A stretch of 64,000 nt of DNA, taken from Sulfitobacter alexandrii. Lineage in GTDB: Bacteria; Pseudomonadota; Alphaproteobacteria; Rhodobacterales; Rhodobacteraceae. Of this stretch, positions 1 to 8,877 are shown in pieces. The translations under genes and the position numbers were made by a program. The notes under the pieces are model-generated. The model was given only the letters and a program-made list of their open reading frames with translations. It had not been told where the DNA came from and did no database searches. The stretch is from NCBI RefSeq assembly GCF_001886735.1, contig NZ_CP018076.1, forward strand, positions 3,038,001 through 3,102,000, given 5' to 3'. Position 1 is the first letter of the stretch; every line of letters starts with the position of its first letter.

Positions 1-1
1 C

Positions 2-184
2 TGCGTTCAGGCGGTCGCGGATCAGTCGCTGTCGGCGCGGGACCAGCGCCGGGGGGCCAAGATGTTCCGCGATCCGCACCAGTTGCAGGAAATCCGCCAG
101 TCGGACAATGCCAACAACGAACGGTTCTGGAAGGCCTGGAAGGAATTCGGCCAGAACGCCGCGGCCGTCTGCGCCCAGACCTGA
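2..184 (+). CDS. C-terminal fragment of an unidentified protein
   Basis: An open frame enters at the left edge and ends at a TGA at 182-184. Its last 60 codons are rich in Gln, Asn, Arg and Trp (for example FWKAWKEFGQNAAAV near the end). No catalytic motif, membrane segment or signal is visible in this piece, and I do not recognise the family. Codon use matches the GC-rich neighbours and the stop is followed 4 bases later by a strong double hairpin, so it is very likely the true 3' end of a chromosomal gene. The convergent gene across the hairpins is the GNAT protein. Confidence 0.55.
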   Translation, partial: CVQAVADQSLSARDQRRGAKMFRDPHQLQEIRQSDNANNERFWKAWKEFGQNAAAVCAQT

Positions 185-188
185 GCGG

Positions 189-235
189 GGCCAAATTTCC
201 TCGAGGAAATTTGGCCGGAGTTTTCCAAAAACTCC
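189..235. terminator. Double inverted repeat, bidirectional terminator
   Basis: Positions 189-216 form a perfect 28-base palindrome centred on CTCGAG (arms GGCCAAATTTCCTC). It is followed at once by a second perfect hairpin, with arms GGAGTTTT (217-224) and AAAACTCC (228-235) and loop CCA. It lies exactly between two convergent genes. The arms place T or A runs next to GC stems on both strands, which suits termination in both directions. From memory, similar AAATTTCCTCGAGGAAATTT palindromes are dispersed in roseobacter genomes; that is not shown here. Confidence 0.8.
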
Positions 236-242
236 GGCGCCC

Positions 243-830
243 TCAGAGGTCGCGCATCCAGAATTGCAGGGGCTTCGCCGTCGCTTCCGTCTCGCCGTGA
301 TCCTTCCAGTGGAACCGGGCGATCACCCCGTCGAGCGGCCTGTACCCCCGCGCCCGCCAGAAGTCATCGAGCGGGCGGTAGCCGGCGGGCCGGGCCGGGT
401 GATCCTCGGGCCGCATCACCGCGCAGAAACAGCTTTTCCCGAAGCCCAGCGCGCGGGCGTGATCTTCGCGCGCATCGAAGAACCGGTGGCCGGCCCCCTG
501 CCCCCGGTACGCCGGCAACAACACGCTTTCCGCGCAATAGAAGACCTGCCCGAGGTCGATGCCGGTCGGCGCGAAGGCGGCGGCGAAATCGTCCGCGTGA
601 TCGGCCAGCGGCGTCCCCGTGCTGGCGCCGACCAGCGTCTCCCCATCGAAGGCGCCCACGACGATCGCCCCTTCGCTGTCGCGGTAGCTTTGCAGGTAGC
701 GCTCCTCGTAGGCCAGATCGCCGTCGTAGAGATAGGGCCATTCCGCAAACACGCCGATCCGGAGCCGCGCGACCTGCGGCAAGGCATCGGCCAGCGCCGT
801 GCCGGTCAGGGGGACGATGCGCAGCGCCAT
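243..830 (-). CDS. GNAT-family N-acetyltransferase
   Basis: A 195-residue protein of GNAT size. The acetyl-CoA pyrophosphate loop is visible in its usual place as YRGQGAGHRFFD (the R/Q-x-x-G-x-G/A motif), preceded by a hydrophobic beta-4-like strand containing ESVLLPAYR. The family moves an acetyl group from acetyl-CoA to an amine; the substrate cannot be read from the sequence. The start lies one base after the stop of the SnoaL-like gene, so the two are co-transcribed at the end of the murA-hisD operon. The GNAT fold call is firm, the role unknown. Confidence 0.85.
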   Translation of the reverse strand: MALRIVPLTGTALADALPQVARLRIGVFAEWPYLYDGDLAYEERYLQSYRDSEGAIVVGAFDGETLVGASTGTPLADHADDFAAAFAPTGIDLGQVFYCAESVLLPAYRGQGAGHRFFDAREDHARALGFGKSCFCAVMRPEDHPARPAGYRPLDDFWRARGYRPLDGVIARFHWKDHGETEATAKPLQFWMRDL

Positions 831-831
831 T

Positions 832-1224
832 TCAGCTGACCTGCGCGATCCAGTCCGAGAGGTTGTAATAGGTGGTGATGCGGCTGATCCTGCCGTCCCG
901 CAGGTCGAAGAACGACCCTGCCGGCAGACGGTAGGTCTGGCCCCGCGCGTCGGGCAGCCCCTCGTCCGTTTCCAGGTAGGTGCCGTTGACCGTGTATTCG
1001 GCTGCGGCGCGCGTGTTGTCGGCGTTGGAGAAGATCACCATGTCGGTGAGGGTCTCCTTGTAGCAGCGGCTCATGTGCGCGCAGAACTCCGCGAACTTTG
1101 CCGTGCCTTCGCGCACGTTGCCCTCGTTGACGTGGTGCGCCACGTCGTCGGTGAGGCAGGCGAGCATCCCGTCGGTGTCGCCCGCGTTGAAGGCGTCGAA
1201 ATAGGTCTTGATGATGTCGGCCAT
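832..1224 (-). CDS. SnoaL-like / ketosteroid isomerase-related protein
   Basis: A 130-residue protein with the cone-shaped NTF2-like (SnoaL) pattern. The N terminus resembles IIKTYFDAFNAGDTDGM followed by a DDV-H-x-x-EG segment (about residues 25-40), and the C-terminal half ends in the RDGRISRITTYYNL strand that closes the cavity. Family members are small isomerases, cyclases or ligand binders, and the fold alone does not give the reaction. It sits between the LMW phosphatase gene and the GNAT gene with only a few bases between them, so it is an operon member. Confidence 0.75.
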   Translation of the reverse strand: MADIIKTYFDAFNAGDTDGMLACLTDDVAHHVNEGNVREGTAKFAEFCAHMSRCYKETLTDMVIFSNADNTRAAAEYTVNGTYLETDEGLPDARGQTYRLPAGSFFDLRDGRISRITTYYNLSDWIAQVS

Positions 1225-1233
1225 GTCGGGGTC

Positions 1234-1695
1234 CTAGCTTTCGTTGCAAACCGGATCGCCGAAACGGTCGATCAGGCGGGTCTTGATCTGGTCGCGGGCC
1301 GCGCGGAACTGGACCAGCTTTGCCTCGCGTCCCTCGCCCAGTCCCGTGGGGTCGAGAATGGGCCAGTATTCGACGTCGAGGTGGAAGAACCGGGTTAATT
1401 CCAGTGCGCGGCGCTGGCTGGCGGGGGACAGGGCGATCACGAGGTCAAAGGATGACAGGTCGTCGCCCCATTGTTCCATCTCGTCGAAGCTGCGGGAGCG
1501 GTGACGCGACAGTTCCACCCCGATCTCGGCGCAGACGGCGATGGAAAAGCCGTCGATTTCCAGATCGTTCTTGACGCCCACCGACTGCACGTAGGTGTCG
1601 GTGCCGTAGAATTTCTTCATGATCCCTTCCGCCATGGGCGAGCGCACCGCGTTGTGATCGCAGCAGAACAGCACGGACTGGGGAAGGTCCGCCAT
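1234..1695 (-). CDS. Low-molecular-weight phosphatase family protein
   Basis: A 153-residue protein whose N terminus carries the P-loop of LMW protein tyrosine phosphatases and thioredoxin-linked arsenate reductases: VLFCCDHNAVRSPMAE, i.e. C-x5-R-S at about residues 12-18. The later segment VIALSPASQRRA is consistent with the family core. It lies directly downstream of UPF0262 and hisD, a conserved Rhodobacterales arrangement, and has no arsenic genes nearby. A phosphatase role is therefore more likely than arsenate detoxification, but the substrate is unknown. Confidence 0.8.
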   Translation of the reverse strand: MADLPQSVLFCCDHNAVRSPMAEGIMKKFYGTDTYVQSVGVKNDLEIDGFSIAVCAEIGVELSRHRSRSFDEMEQWGDDLSSFDLVIALSPASQRRALELTRFFHLDVEYWPILDPTGLGEGREAKLVQFRAARDQIKTRLIDRFGDPVCNES

Positions 1696-1698
1696 CCT

Positions 1699-2178
1699 TC
1701 AGCCGCCGAAATGCAGGACGCAGATCAGGGTGAACAGGCGGCGGGCGGTGTCGATGTCGATCTCGGCCTTGCCCTCCAGGCGCTCCTGCAGAACGCGGGA
1801 CCCCTCGTTGTGGATTCCGCGGCGCGCCATGTCGATCGTCTCGATCTGGCTGGGCGGCAGTTTCTTGACCGCTTCGAAGTAGCTTTCGCAGATCTGGAAG
1901 TAATCCTTGACGACCTGCCGGAACGGCCCGAGGGACAGGTGGAATTCCGCGGCCTTCTCCTCGTTCTCGGTCGCCACGTCGAAGACCAGCCGCTTGTCGC
2001 GGATCGACAGGCCCAGGTGATAGGGGCCTTCGGGCACCGGGCGATCCTCGCGCGCGGGGATGACAAAGGTATTGTCTTCCAGCAGATCGAACATCGCGAC
2101 CTTTCGTTCCTGCTCGATCTCGGGCGTGGGGGGCGGCAGATTGGCATCGTCGAGAACGATCTGGGAGATGCGGGACAT
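1699..2178 (-). CDS. UPF0262 family protein
   Basis: A 159-residue cytoplasmic protein starting MSRISQIVLDD. I chose this ATG over an upstream in-frame one because a GAGG Shine-Dalgarno lies just before it and because the family begins here. Internal features include QERKVAMFDLLEDN and a long helical C terminus (ESYFEAVKKLPPSQIETIDMA). UPF0262 is an alphaproteobacterial family of unknown function that is usually encoded next to hisD, as here. It ends 3 bases before the phosphatase start, which suggests translational coupling. Confidence 0.85.
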   Translation of the reverse strand: MSRISQIVLDDANLPPPTPEIEQERKVAMFDLLEDNTFVIPAREDRPVPEGPYHLGLSIRDKRLVFDVATENEEKAAEFHLSLGPFRQVVKDYFQICESYFEAVKKLPPSQIETIDMARRGIHNEGSRVLQERLEGKAEIDIDTARRLFTLICVLHFGG

Positions 2179-2270
2179 GGTGGACCTCAGGCAGAAAAGT
2201 GTCCCAGCCATAGCGCAGCGTGTCTGCCGGGGCAATCGCAAGGACAGCGCGCCGCGGCGCGGGCCGGTGG

Positions 2271-3572
2271 CTACCGGTTGAGCTTGTTCAGCCGGGCGGT
2301 CACGCTCAATCCGTGCGCCTGAAGGCTTTCGGAGGCCGCAAGCGTCTCGGCCGCCGGGCCGATGCCGCGGAGCGCCTCCGGTGTCATCCGGGCCAGCGTC
2401 GTCCGCTTCATGAAATCCAGAACGGACAGGCCCGACGAGAACCGGGCAGAGCGCGCGGTGGGCAGCACGTGGTTCGGGCCACCGACGTAGTCACCGATCG
2501 CTTCGGGCGTCCACTGACCCAGAAAGATCGCCCCCGCGTGGGTGATCCGCGCGCTCAGCGCCTCGGGGTCCGCCACGCAAAGCTCGAGGTGTTCGGGGGC
2601 GATCCGGTCCGACAGGGCCGCGGCGGTGGCAAGGTCCGGCACGGTGATGATCGCCCCGTAGTCGCGCCAGGACGCCCCCGCGATGGCCCGACGCTCCAGC
2701 GTCTTGAGGTAGGTGTCGATGGATGCCGCGACAGCCTGCCCGAATGCGGCATCCGTGGTGATGAGGATGCTTTGCGCGCTTTCGTCGTGTTCCGCCTGGC
2801 TGAGCATGTCGAGCGCGATGAAATCGGGATCGTTGTCCGCGTCCGCGATCACGAGGATCTCGGAAGGGCCTGCGATCATGTCGATGCCCACCTTGCCGAA
2901 GACCCGACGCTTGGCCGCCGCGACATAGGCATTCCCCGGGCCGGTGATCTTGTCCACGGGCGCGATCGTTTCGGTGCCGTAGGCCAGTGCCGCCACGGCC
3001 TGCGCCCCGCCGATGCGGTAGATCTCGGTCACGCCCGATAGCCGCGCGGCCAGCAGCACCAGCGGATTGAGCACGCCGTCCGGCGTGGGCACCACCATGG
3101 CGAGCCGCCCGACCCCGGCGACGGCGGCGGGAATGGCGTTCATCAGGACCGAGCTCGGGTAGCTTGCCAGCCCGCCGGGCACATAGAGCCCCGCGGCAGA
3201 GACCGGTGTCCACCGCCAGCCGAGGGTCGCCCCCGCCTCGTCGGTCCATTCTTCATCCCGGGGCAACTGGCGGGCGTGGTAGGCCCGGATCCGGGTCGCG
3301 GCGGTCTCGAGAGCGGCACGCTCCGCCTCGGGCACTGTCGCGACGGCCCGGTCGATTTCCTCTGCGCCGATGGCCAGCGTTTCGGCGGTCAGACCGATCC
3401 GATCGAACCGTTGGGTGAATTCGACGATGGCAGCATCGCCGCGCGCACGGACCTGGGCGATGATATCGGCCACGGCCGCGTCGACATCCGGACTGTCCTC
3501 GCGCTTGGCGCCCAGAAGCGCGGTGAAGGCGTCCTCGAAATCGGCGGCGGAGGAATCGAGAATGGTGGGCAT
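2271..3572 (-). CDS. hisD: Histidinol dehydrogenase
   Basis: A 433-residue protein with full-length HisD features. HisD carries out the last two steps of histidine synthesis, oxidising L-histidinol to histidine with NAD+ and a Zn2+ ion. Visible landmarks are the glycine-rich GLYVPGGLASYPSSVLM segment, GPGNAYVAAAKR, IAGPSEILVIAD, and LSQAEHDESAQ, the last with metal-site Gln and His residues. It sits between DUF2948 and UPF0262 on the same strand. Other his genes are absent, so histidine synthesis is dispersed on this chromosome. Confidence 0.97.
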   Translation of the reverse strand: MPTILDSSAADFEDAFTALLGAKREDSPDVDAAVADIIAQVRARGDAAIVEFTQRFDRIGLTAETLAIGAEEIDRAVATVPEAERAALETAATRIRAYHARQLPRDEEWTDEAGATLGWRWTPVSAAGLYVPGGLASYPSSVLMNAIPAAVAGVGRLAMVVPTPDGVLNPLVLLAARLSGVTEIYRIGGAQAVAALAYGTETIAPVDKITGPGNAYVAAAKRRVFGKVGIDMIAGPSEILVIADADNDPDFIALDMLSQAEHDESAQSILITTDAAFGQAVAASIDTYLKTLERRAIAGASWRDYGAIITVPDLATAAALSDRIAPEHLELCVADPEALSARITHAGAIFLGQWTPEAIGDYVGGPNHVLPTARSARFSSGLSVLDFMKRTTLARMTPEALRGIGPAAETLAASESLQAHGLSVTARLNKLNR

Positions 3573-3624
3573 CGGAAGCTCCGGTTGAATTCAGCGGCAG
3601 AGGCGGCGGGGAAGGCGCCGGGGC

Positions 3625-4095
3625 TCAGTCCGGGTGCGAGGGCAGCTTTTTCGACGGCGCGGCGTAGGGCCGCGTGACGTCGCGCAGCGTCACCTCCAGC
3701 GCCTCGACCGAAAGCCGGATCGCCCCGTCCCCGGCCAGCGTCAGTTCCACGTGGCCCGAAGGTGCATCGGCTTCGTCGAAAGCGATGCTGAGCAGGGACA
3801 GGATGGTGTCCGGGTCGCCCTGGGAGACCCCTTGGGAGACGACCTTCTGAACCGTGTCGAAGACCAGCAGGGACTGCACCCGTTCGGGCGCGTGCCGCGC
3901 CTTGCCCGCGTCCTCCCAGCGGACCCGGTTCAGCAGCAGGGCGAATCGCGCACGCTTGCGGTCCCAGCGCATCTCGGACGCCGGGAACACCGCATCCTGT
4001 GTCAGCGATGCAATGACCTGAAGATCCTCGGCATCCATCGCGCCGATGTTCAGCGGTGCCTCGCGGCCGTCTTCGAATCTTGCGTCCTCGGTCAT
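3625..4095 (-). CDS. DUF2948 family protein
   Basis: A 156-residue protein of unknown function beginning [10 protein letters not shown]. It has conserved-looking segments [19 protein letters not shown] and [13 protein letters not shown], and a C-terminal beta-rich part containing [19 protein letters not shown]. No signal peptide or membrane segment is present. The start codon overlaps the murA stop (4092-4095, ATGA), so the two are translationally coupled. The DUF2948 assignment rests on recognising the sequence and its murA-hisD context, which is typical of Rhodobacterales. Confidence 0.8.
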   Translation of the reverse strand: MTEDARFEDGREAPLNIGAMDAEDLQVIASLTQDAVFPASEMRWDRKRARFALLLNRVRWEDAGKARHAPERVQSLLVFDTVQKVVSQGVSQGDPDTILSLLSIAFDEADAPSGHVELTLAGDGAIRLSVEALEVTLRDVTRPYAAPSKKLPSHPD

Positions 4096-5363
4096 GCGTC
4101 CCTGATCCGTTCGATATCGGCACCGACGCCCGAAAGCTTGGTCACCACGTGTTCATAGCCCCGGTCCAGGTGATAGACCCTTGCCACCTTGGTCTCGCCC
4201 TCGGCGGCCATGCCGGCAAGGATCAGCGAGATCGACGCGCGCAGGTCCGTCGCCATCACGGGCGCACCCTTGAGCTGCTTGACGCCCCGCACCGTCGCGG
4301 TGCCGCCGTGCACCTCTATGTCGGCCCCCATGCGGATCAGTTCCGGGGCGTGCATGAAGCGGTTCTCGAATATCTTCTCTTCGAGGACCGAAGTCCCGTC
4401 GGCGGTGCAGAGCAGCGCCATCATCTGTGCCTGCAGGTCGGTGGGGAAGCCGGGAAACGGTTCCGTCGTGACGTTGACCGCGGAAATCCGGCCGTTCTTG
4501 CGGGCCACCTTGAGGCCTGCCTCGGTTTCGGTCACGGAAATCCCCGCGGCATCGAGTTTCTCGCAGAAGGCGGCAAGCAGGTCGATCCGCCCGCCGAGGC
4601 ATTCGACCTCGCCGCCGCAGAGTGCGGGCGCCAGCATGTAGGTGCCAAGCTCGATCCGGTCGGTCACGACCCGGTGCGTCGCACCATGCAGGCGATCCAC
4701 ACCCTGAATTTCGATCCGCGAGGTGCCGTCCCCCTCGATCTGGGCGCCCATCGCGCGCAGACAGCTTGCCAGATCCACGATCTCGGGCTCGCGCGCGGCG
4801 TTGTTGATGACGGTCGTTCCCTTGGCCAGCGTCGCCGCCATCATGATGTTCTCGGTCGCACCGACGGAGGCGAAGGGGAAGTCGATCACGGCCCCCTTGA
4901 GACTGCCGCCGCCCGCCTTGGCGTGAAGGTACCCGTCGCGCAGTTCGATCTGCGCGCCCATTTTCTCCAGCCCGTCGGTGTGAATGTCCATCGGACGCGC
5001 GCCGATGGCGCATCCGCCCGGCAATGACACCTCCGCGTGTCCCTCGCGGGCCAGAAGCGGCCCGAGCACGAGGTTGGAGGCCCGCATCTTGCGCACGATG
5101 TCATAGTCGGCGTGGGTGTTGATCTTGCCGTGCGAGGACAGCGCCAGCACGAGGCCGTCCTGCAGCGATGTCGCCTCCGCCCCGAGCGAGGCCAGCAGTT
5201 GCGTCATGGTGCGGATGTCGCTCAGCCGCGGCGCATTTGTCAGGGTCAGCGGCTCCTCCGACAAAAGCGTGGCGGGCATGAGGGTGAGACATGCGTTCTT
5301 GGCCCCCGCGATCGGGATTTGTCCCTGAAGCGCGCCGCCCCCTCTGACCAGAATCGAATCCAT
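4092..5363 (-). CDS. murA: UDP-N-acetylglucosamine 1-carboxyvinyltransferase (MurA)
   Basis: A 423-residue EPSP-synthase-fold enzyme. It transfers the enolpyruvyl group of phosphoenolpyruvate to UDP-GlcNAc, the first committed step of peptidoglycan synthesis in the cytoplasm. The N-terminal [17 protein letters not shown] segment and the catalytic loop [13 protein letters not shown] are both clear; the cysteine there (about residue 117) is the residue that attacks PEP and is the fosfomycin target. Length is normal. The ATG lies one base after the stop of the small basic ORF, so the two form one transcript with hisD downstream. Confidence 0.98.
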   Translation of the reverse strand: MDSILVRGGGALQGQIPIAGAKNACLTLMPATLLSEEPLTLTNAPRLSDIRTMTQLLASLGAEATSLQDGLVLALSSHGKINTHADYDIVRKMRASNLVLGPLLAREGHAEVSLPGGCAIGARPMDIHTDGLEKMGAQIELRDGYLHAKAGGGSLKGAVIDFPFASVGATENIMMAATLAKGTTVINNAAREPEIVDLASCLRAMGAQIEGDGTSRIEIQGVDRLHGATHRVVTDRIELGTYMLAPALCGGEVECLGGRIDLLAAFCEKLDAAGISVTETEAGLKVARKNGRISAVNVTTEPFPGFPTDLQAQMMALLCTADGTSVLEEKIFENRFMHAPELIRMGADIEVHGGTATVRGVKQLKGAPVMATDLRASISLILAGMAAEGETKVARVYHLDRGYEHVVTKLSGVGADIERIRDA

Positions 5364-5364
5364 C

Positions 5365-5535
5365 TTAACTGCTTTCCTCGCTGGAGCCTTCGCGGCTCTC
5401 CGTTGTGTTCTGCGCCGACCGGGCGCGAAGCTGCGCCTTGCGCCGCGCCATGTTCGCCTTGAGCGCAGCCTTCAGCCGATCCTCCCGCGTGGGGGCTTTC
5501 CTGCCGGGTGTCCTGGGGTCCTGCCGCTCTGCCAT
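5365..5535 (-). CDS. Small basic conserved-type protein upstream of murA
   Basis: A 56-codon frame starting with ATG at 5533-5535 and ending TAA one base before the murA start. The product is very basic in its middle, with [20 protein letters not shown] followed by an acidic, Ser-rich tail. It would form one amphipathic helix. The tight coupling to murA and the helix-like pattern argue for a real gene. I recall similar small ORFs before murA in other Rhodobacteraceae, but cannot check this. Function unknown; an RNA- or ribosome-binding role would fit the charge pattern only as a guess. Confidence 0.6.
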   Translation of the reverse strand: MAERQDPRTPGRKAPTREDRLKAALKANMARRKAQLRARSAQNTTESREGSSEESS

Positions 5536-5621
5536 GGGGCGTGTGTATCGCAGGGACCCGAAGGCGTCCAGATTGGGGTTGCACGTTTGTCGGATTGCGT
5601 CTAATGACCCCGCTCATCGGC

Positions 5622-5697
<76 letters not shown>

Positions 5698-6420
5698 GTT
5701 ACTTTACTGACCTGAAAATTCCACCTGACACCATGAATGGAAGGAAATTTTGGGAACTCCATCCCTCTCAATTCGGGCGCATCCAAGCGGCTCCGCTAGA
5801 GTTAATTTCAGCACTAATCAGCGCATCGTATATTAGCAATTTTCGTATGTTTTACATTATTTTGACAGGAATTTGAGGGATAGTTCAACACGCCCTTCCA
5901 AACGCCCCTTAGCTGGCAGCTATCCAGAAACCTTTTCGGTCAGCACAATCTTCTCACTTTCCAGCTTAGCAAGACGCGTTTTATAGGCGCTAATCACGCC
6001 GTGGCTGGGATCAAAGATAGCGTAGTGCGGTGGCGCGCCTCCCCGTCCTGGTGCGGCCATGATGTGCGAAAGAACGGCGGTAAAGTTGCCCGAGCCTGCG
6101 CCGCCGATCAGCAGCATGGCATGGCATGGCAGCCTGCTTGGAATGATAGAGCTTGCGCCCACCGTGAAATGCGAATGGCACGCCGCCTTTGCTCCGAAGG
6201 CATAGACGACCGAAGACTAATTGGCCTTTCTACCTTTCGCTTCGTTTGCGCAAGCCGACTTGCGACGGGCTAGCGGCAGCCTGAAGTGTTCTTCAAAACG
6301 CATGCAGTTATGCTAGAGTGGCTCAAAGCAAAGCCGCTCGCATGTTAGTCCTCTGCGATTGCCATCGTAATAAGACAAGACGGCCAAACTTTACTAAGAT
6401 ATAAAGCAAGAGGGTGAAGA
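5698..6420. other. AT-rich, gene-poor island after tRNA-Thr(GGT)
   Basis: About 720 bases of lower GC content between the tRNA and the HEPN-type gene. Apart from one short minus-strand frame resembling the tail of a serine recombinase (5920-6024), I find no convincing gene. The base composition contrasts with both flanks. I searched by eye for a second copy of the tRNA 3' end up to 7.4 kb and did not find one, so the right boundary of the island is undefined. Confidence 0.5.
5920..6024 (-). pseudogene. Possible C-terminal remnant of a serine recombinase
   Basis: The last 34 codons of a minus-strand frame read as a heptad-rich helix, VISAYKTRLAKLESEKIVL, followed by a stop. This closely matches the AYExRIAxLExEKLxLxEK helix that follows the zinc region of large serine recombinases (resolvase/invertase family). 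The codons upstream do not continue the family, so at most a scar is left. The match is short and could be chance; a protein search would decide. Confidence 0.35.
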
Positions 6421-7143
6421 GTGGGAAATCCGCAGCATTATTCCATAGAGTTGCCTGAGCGCTGCATGGAACTGATCGACCAGCTTTGGCCAGAAGCCGC
6501 AAAAATACGTGACGGAGAACGACCTGACCTCGGGCCACTAACTTCGACGTTCTTACTGTCGATGTCGATGCCGATCCTGAATATCCCGGTCGAGAGAATT
6601 GAGCGGCAGATCGATAAAACCGAGGGAACAGGCTACGCTGACGACAGATATCTGAATGCGGGTGCCGTTAGGGCATTTGAGGACGTGATACGCCGTGGGC
6701 AGCTGAGAGCTGCACCGTTCTACCGCGATGGCTCATGGAGATTCCTCGCCGTGAGAGAAGGACCTTTTCCGAACATCGCGAGAGGGATGCCGGACTCGAT
6801 TTCGGACGATTTGTCGGGTGAGGCTGCTGTCAAGGCTGCGGAAAACATGCCCGCTCTTCAGTGGATCAGCATCATCCGTAACGCGATGGCACATGGGGGC
6901 ATCGCCTATCTCGATGAACACGGTAGAAGCAGTTACGGGAGGCCGATTAAGATGTATGCCTTCGTGAGTGGCAAATATGGCAAACCGAAATGTCAGCATG
7001 CAGAGGCTGACTGCCGTTATGGGCTAGGCGCGCTCGAACGGTTGAACGTCCTGCGTATAAGCGAAACCGATTTCCGTGACTTCCTGCGTGAGTGGGTCGC
7101 ATGGCTTGTTCGGACCAAGATCGCGAAACAGGCGGCTGCATGA
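6421..7143 (+). CDS. HEPN-motif hypothetical protein
   Basis: A 240-residue protein with a GTG start behind an AGAGGGTGA-like ribosome site. Around residues 151-160 it reads IIRNAMAHGG, i.e. R153-N154-x3-H158, the R-x4-6-H signature of HEPN ribonucleases with the usual polar residue after Arg. The C-terminal half keeps three Cys/His residues (about KCQHAEADC) and ends in a helix. HEPN proteins are RNases of toxin-antitoxin, abortive-infection and CRISPR systems. No partner gene such as an MNT nucleotidyltransferase lies beside it, so the class is uncertain. Its codon use and AT content suggest it came with the island. Confidence 0.6.
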   Translation: MGNPQHYSIELPERCMELIDQLWPEAAKIRDGERPDLGPLTSTFLLSMSMPILNIPVERIERQIDKTEGTGYADDRYLNAGAVRAFEDVIRRGQLRAAPFYRDGSWRFLAVREGPFPNIARGMPDSISDDLSGEAAVKAAENMPALQWISIIRNAMAHGGIAYLDEHGRSSYGRPIKMYAFVSGKYGKPKCQHAEADCRYGLGALERLNVLRISETDFRDFLREWVAWLVRTKIAKQAAA

Positions 7144-7425
7144 TCGGCATCACGGATCGCGGGCTACAGAGGGAAGGCGCAAAACTTATGAAAAAAGTCG
7201 GGAATTATTCCTCGGAAGATATCCCGTAGATATCTGATATTCCTGACTTAAATCAAGGCGCCCGCCCGCAGCCATCTTGGCCGGGCCGTTTTCTGCTTGC
7301 CAGAAGGCTTGAAGGTCAGCGCGTCTTGGGGCAGATATCTGGCGAAACTCGGCCCAGCCAAACAGCCTGTCCTTCGGTGCTGCCCGCCAGGTCACCAGCG
7401 TGTACAATCTGTAAAGGACACCGCC

Positions 7426-7854
7426 ATGAGACTGGTCGGGAAGGGCGCCTGTGCGCTTTGCGTTTGGATGGCGGGTATCGCCTCGGCGCAGGAGGAAGAC
7501 CTCGAGGGAAGGATCGCCGTCGAACTGAACGCGGTGCAGACGGTCGAACAGGCCTGCACCCTCACCTTTCTGATCACGAACGGCCTCGGCGCCGCGATCG
7601 ACAAGGCGGTCTACGAAACGGTGCTGTTCGACACTACGGGCCAGGTGAACCGGCTGACGCTCTTCGATTTCGGAACGCTGCCCCCGGCCCGGCCGCGGGT
7701 GCGGCAGTTCGCGGTGCCGGACATGGCCTGCGACCGGCTTGGCCGGATCCTGTTCAACGGCGCGCAGACCTGCGACGGGTCCGATCTGGCGGAAGGCGTC
7801 TGCGGCACGGCGCTGGTGCCGTCCAGCCGCACGGAAATCGAGGTGATCGGATGA
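7426..7854 (+). CDS. Periplasmic hypothetical protein of the exbB operon
   Basis: A 142-residue protein. I place the start at 7426 (AAAGGA 8 bases upstream) because this gives a clear signal peptide, MRLVGKGACALCVWMAGIASAQ, with predicted cleavage near residue 21. The mature part has four cysteines (QACTL, MACDR, QTCDG, GVCGT) that could form two disulfides in the periplasm, and a beta-rich pattern. Its stop overlaps the exbB start, so it belongs to the TonB energising operon and may assist it. I do not recognise a named family. Confidence 0.75.
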   Translation: MRLVGKGACALCVWMAGIASAQEEDLEGRIAVELNAVQTVEQACTLTFLITNGLGAAIDKAVYETVLFDTTGQVNRLTLFDFGTLPPARPRVRQFAVPDMACDRLGRILFNGAQTCDGSDLAEGVCGTALVPSSRTEIEVIG

Positions 7855-8504
7855 TCCGCGACTGGCTCGAGCCGCTAAGGCAAATTGCCGACATCGGCGG
7901 TCCGGTGGTGATGATCCTGATGGGCGTCGCGGTGCTGACGCTGGCGGTTGCGCTTTACAAGGTGTGGCAGTTCTGGATGGCGGGCGTCGGACGCCACCAT
8001 GCGCTGCGCGAGGCGGTCGGCGCTTGGGACCGTGGCGACCGTGCCGACGCGCGCGCGGCCCTCGGGCGGTCCACCAGCTATCTTGCACCGGTCATGAACA
8101 TGGCGTTCGCGACGGGCAGCCCGGCGGCGGACCGGCTGCAGGCAGAGGCCGAAACCCGGTTTGCCCGGCTTGAACGCGGGTTCAGGCTGCTTGATTCCGT
8201 GGCGCAGCTTGCACCGCTCCTCGGGCTTTTCGGGACTGTCCTTGGCATGATCGAGGCCTTTCAGGCGTTGCAGGACGCGGGGTCGCAGGTTGATCCGTCG
8301 ATCCTTGCCGGGGGCATCTGGGTGGCGCTGTTGACGACCGCCGTGGGGCTTGTCGTCGCCATGCCGACCGCGCTCGTGCTCAGCTGGCTCGAAGGCCGGA
8401 TGGAAGCGGAGCGGGTTCTGGCGGACAGCGCGATCCTGACCGTGCTGCGGCCCTCGGGCAGCGCCGCGGCGGCGGCTGACGGCACGGGGGCGGCACATGC
8501 CTAG
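7851..8504 (+). CDS. exbB: ExbB/TolQ-type proton channel subunit
   Basis: A 217-residue MotA/TolQ/ExbB protein. An N-terminal membrane helix (PVVMILMGVAVLTLAVAL) is followed by a cytoplasmic helical stretch, then the paired helices with the hallmark LAPLLGLFGTVLGMIEAFQ and GGIWVALLTTAVGLVVAMP. With ExbD it uses the inner-membrane proton gradient to drive TonB. The ATG overlaps the previous stop (ATGA), and the 3' end overlaps the first exbD. The downstream tonB and siderophore genes favour ExbB over TolQ. Confidence 0.93.
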   Translation: MIRDWLEPLRQIADIGGPVVMILMGVAVLTLAVALYKVWQFWMAGVGRHHALREAVGAWDRGDRADARAALGRSTSYLAPVMNMAFATGSPAADRLQAEAETRFARLERGFRLLDSVAQLAPLLGLFGTVLGMIEAFQALQDAGSQVDPSILAGGIWVALLTTAVGLVVAMPTALVLSWLEGRMEAERVLADSAILTVLRPSGSAAAAADGTGAAHA

Positions 8505-8874
8505 GGCACGGCCACGGCGGCGCAGACTGTCAATGACGTCGCTGATCGACGTGATCTTCCTGCTGCTGCTTTTCTTCATGCTGAGTTCCACCTTTTCCAA
8601 GTTCGCCGAAGTCGACCTGTCTGCGGGCGGCAGCGGCGCTGCAGCCGCTGCCGATACACCTCCGCTGTTCCTGCAACTGGGCGTGGCGGACCTGCGCCTG
8701 AATGGTGATCCGGTCGATCTGGACGCGTTGGCGCGCTCATCGCTCGCGGATGCAAAGGAGGGCACCCCCCTGCTTGTCAGCCTCGGCGACGGTGTCGATT
8801 CCCAGCGCATGACGGATCTTCTCGTGCAGCTGCGGGCGCTGCCCGCGCTTCGCGTGACGGTGCTGGGGGGCTGA
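8497..8874 (+). CDS. exbD: ExbD-type transporter subunit (first copy)
   Basis: A 125-residue protein. A short basic N terminus (PRARPRRRRL) precedes the single membrane helix SLIDVIFLLLLFFMLSS, whose Asp near its start matches the proton-carrying Asp of ExbD. The remaining 90 residues form the periplasmic domain. It overlaps exbB by 8 bases and is followed 3 bases later by a second ExbD-like gene. It is therefore part of a two-ExbD energising complex. Confidence 0.9.
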   Translation: MPRARPRRRRLSMTSLIDVIFLLLLFFMLSSTFSKFAEVDLSAGGSGAAAAADTPPLFLQLGVADLRLNGDPVDLDALARSSLADAKEGTPLLVSLGDGVDSQRMTDLLVQLRALPALRVTVLGG

Positions 8875-8877
8875 CAG

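Noticed and set aside
7243..7256. FNR-like site CTGAC-TTAA-ATCAA upstream of the exbB operon
   Set aside because: One half matches ATCAA but the other differs at two positions, and it is 170 bases from the first gene; nearby AGATATC-N4-AGATATC (7217-7234) is equally plausible as a control element and neither can be decided by eye.
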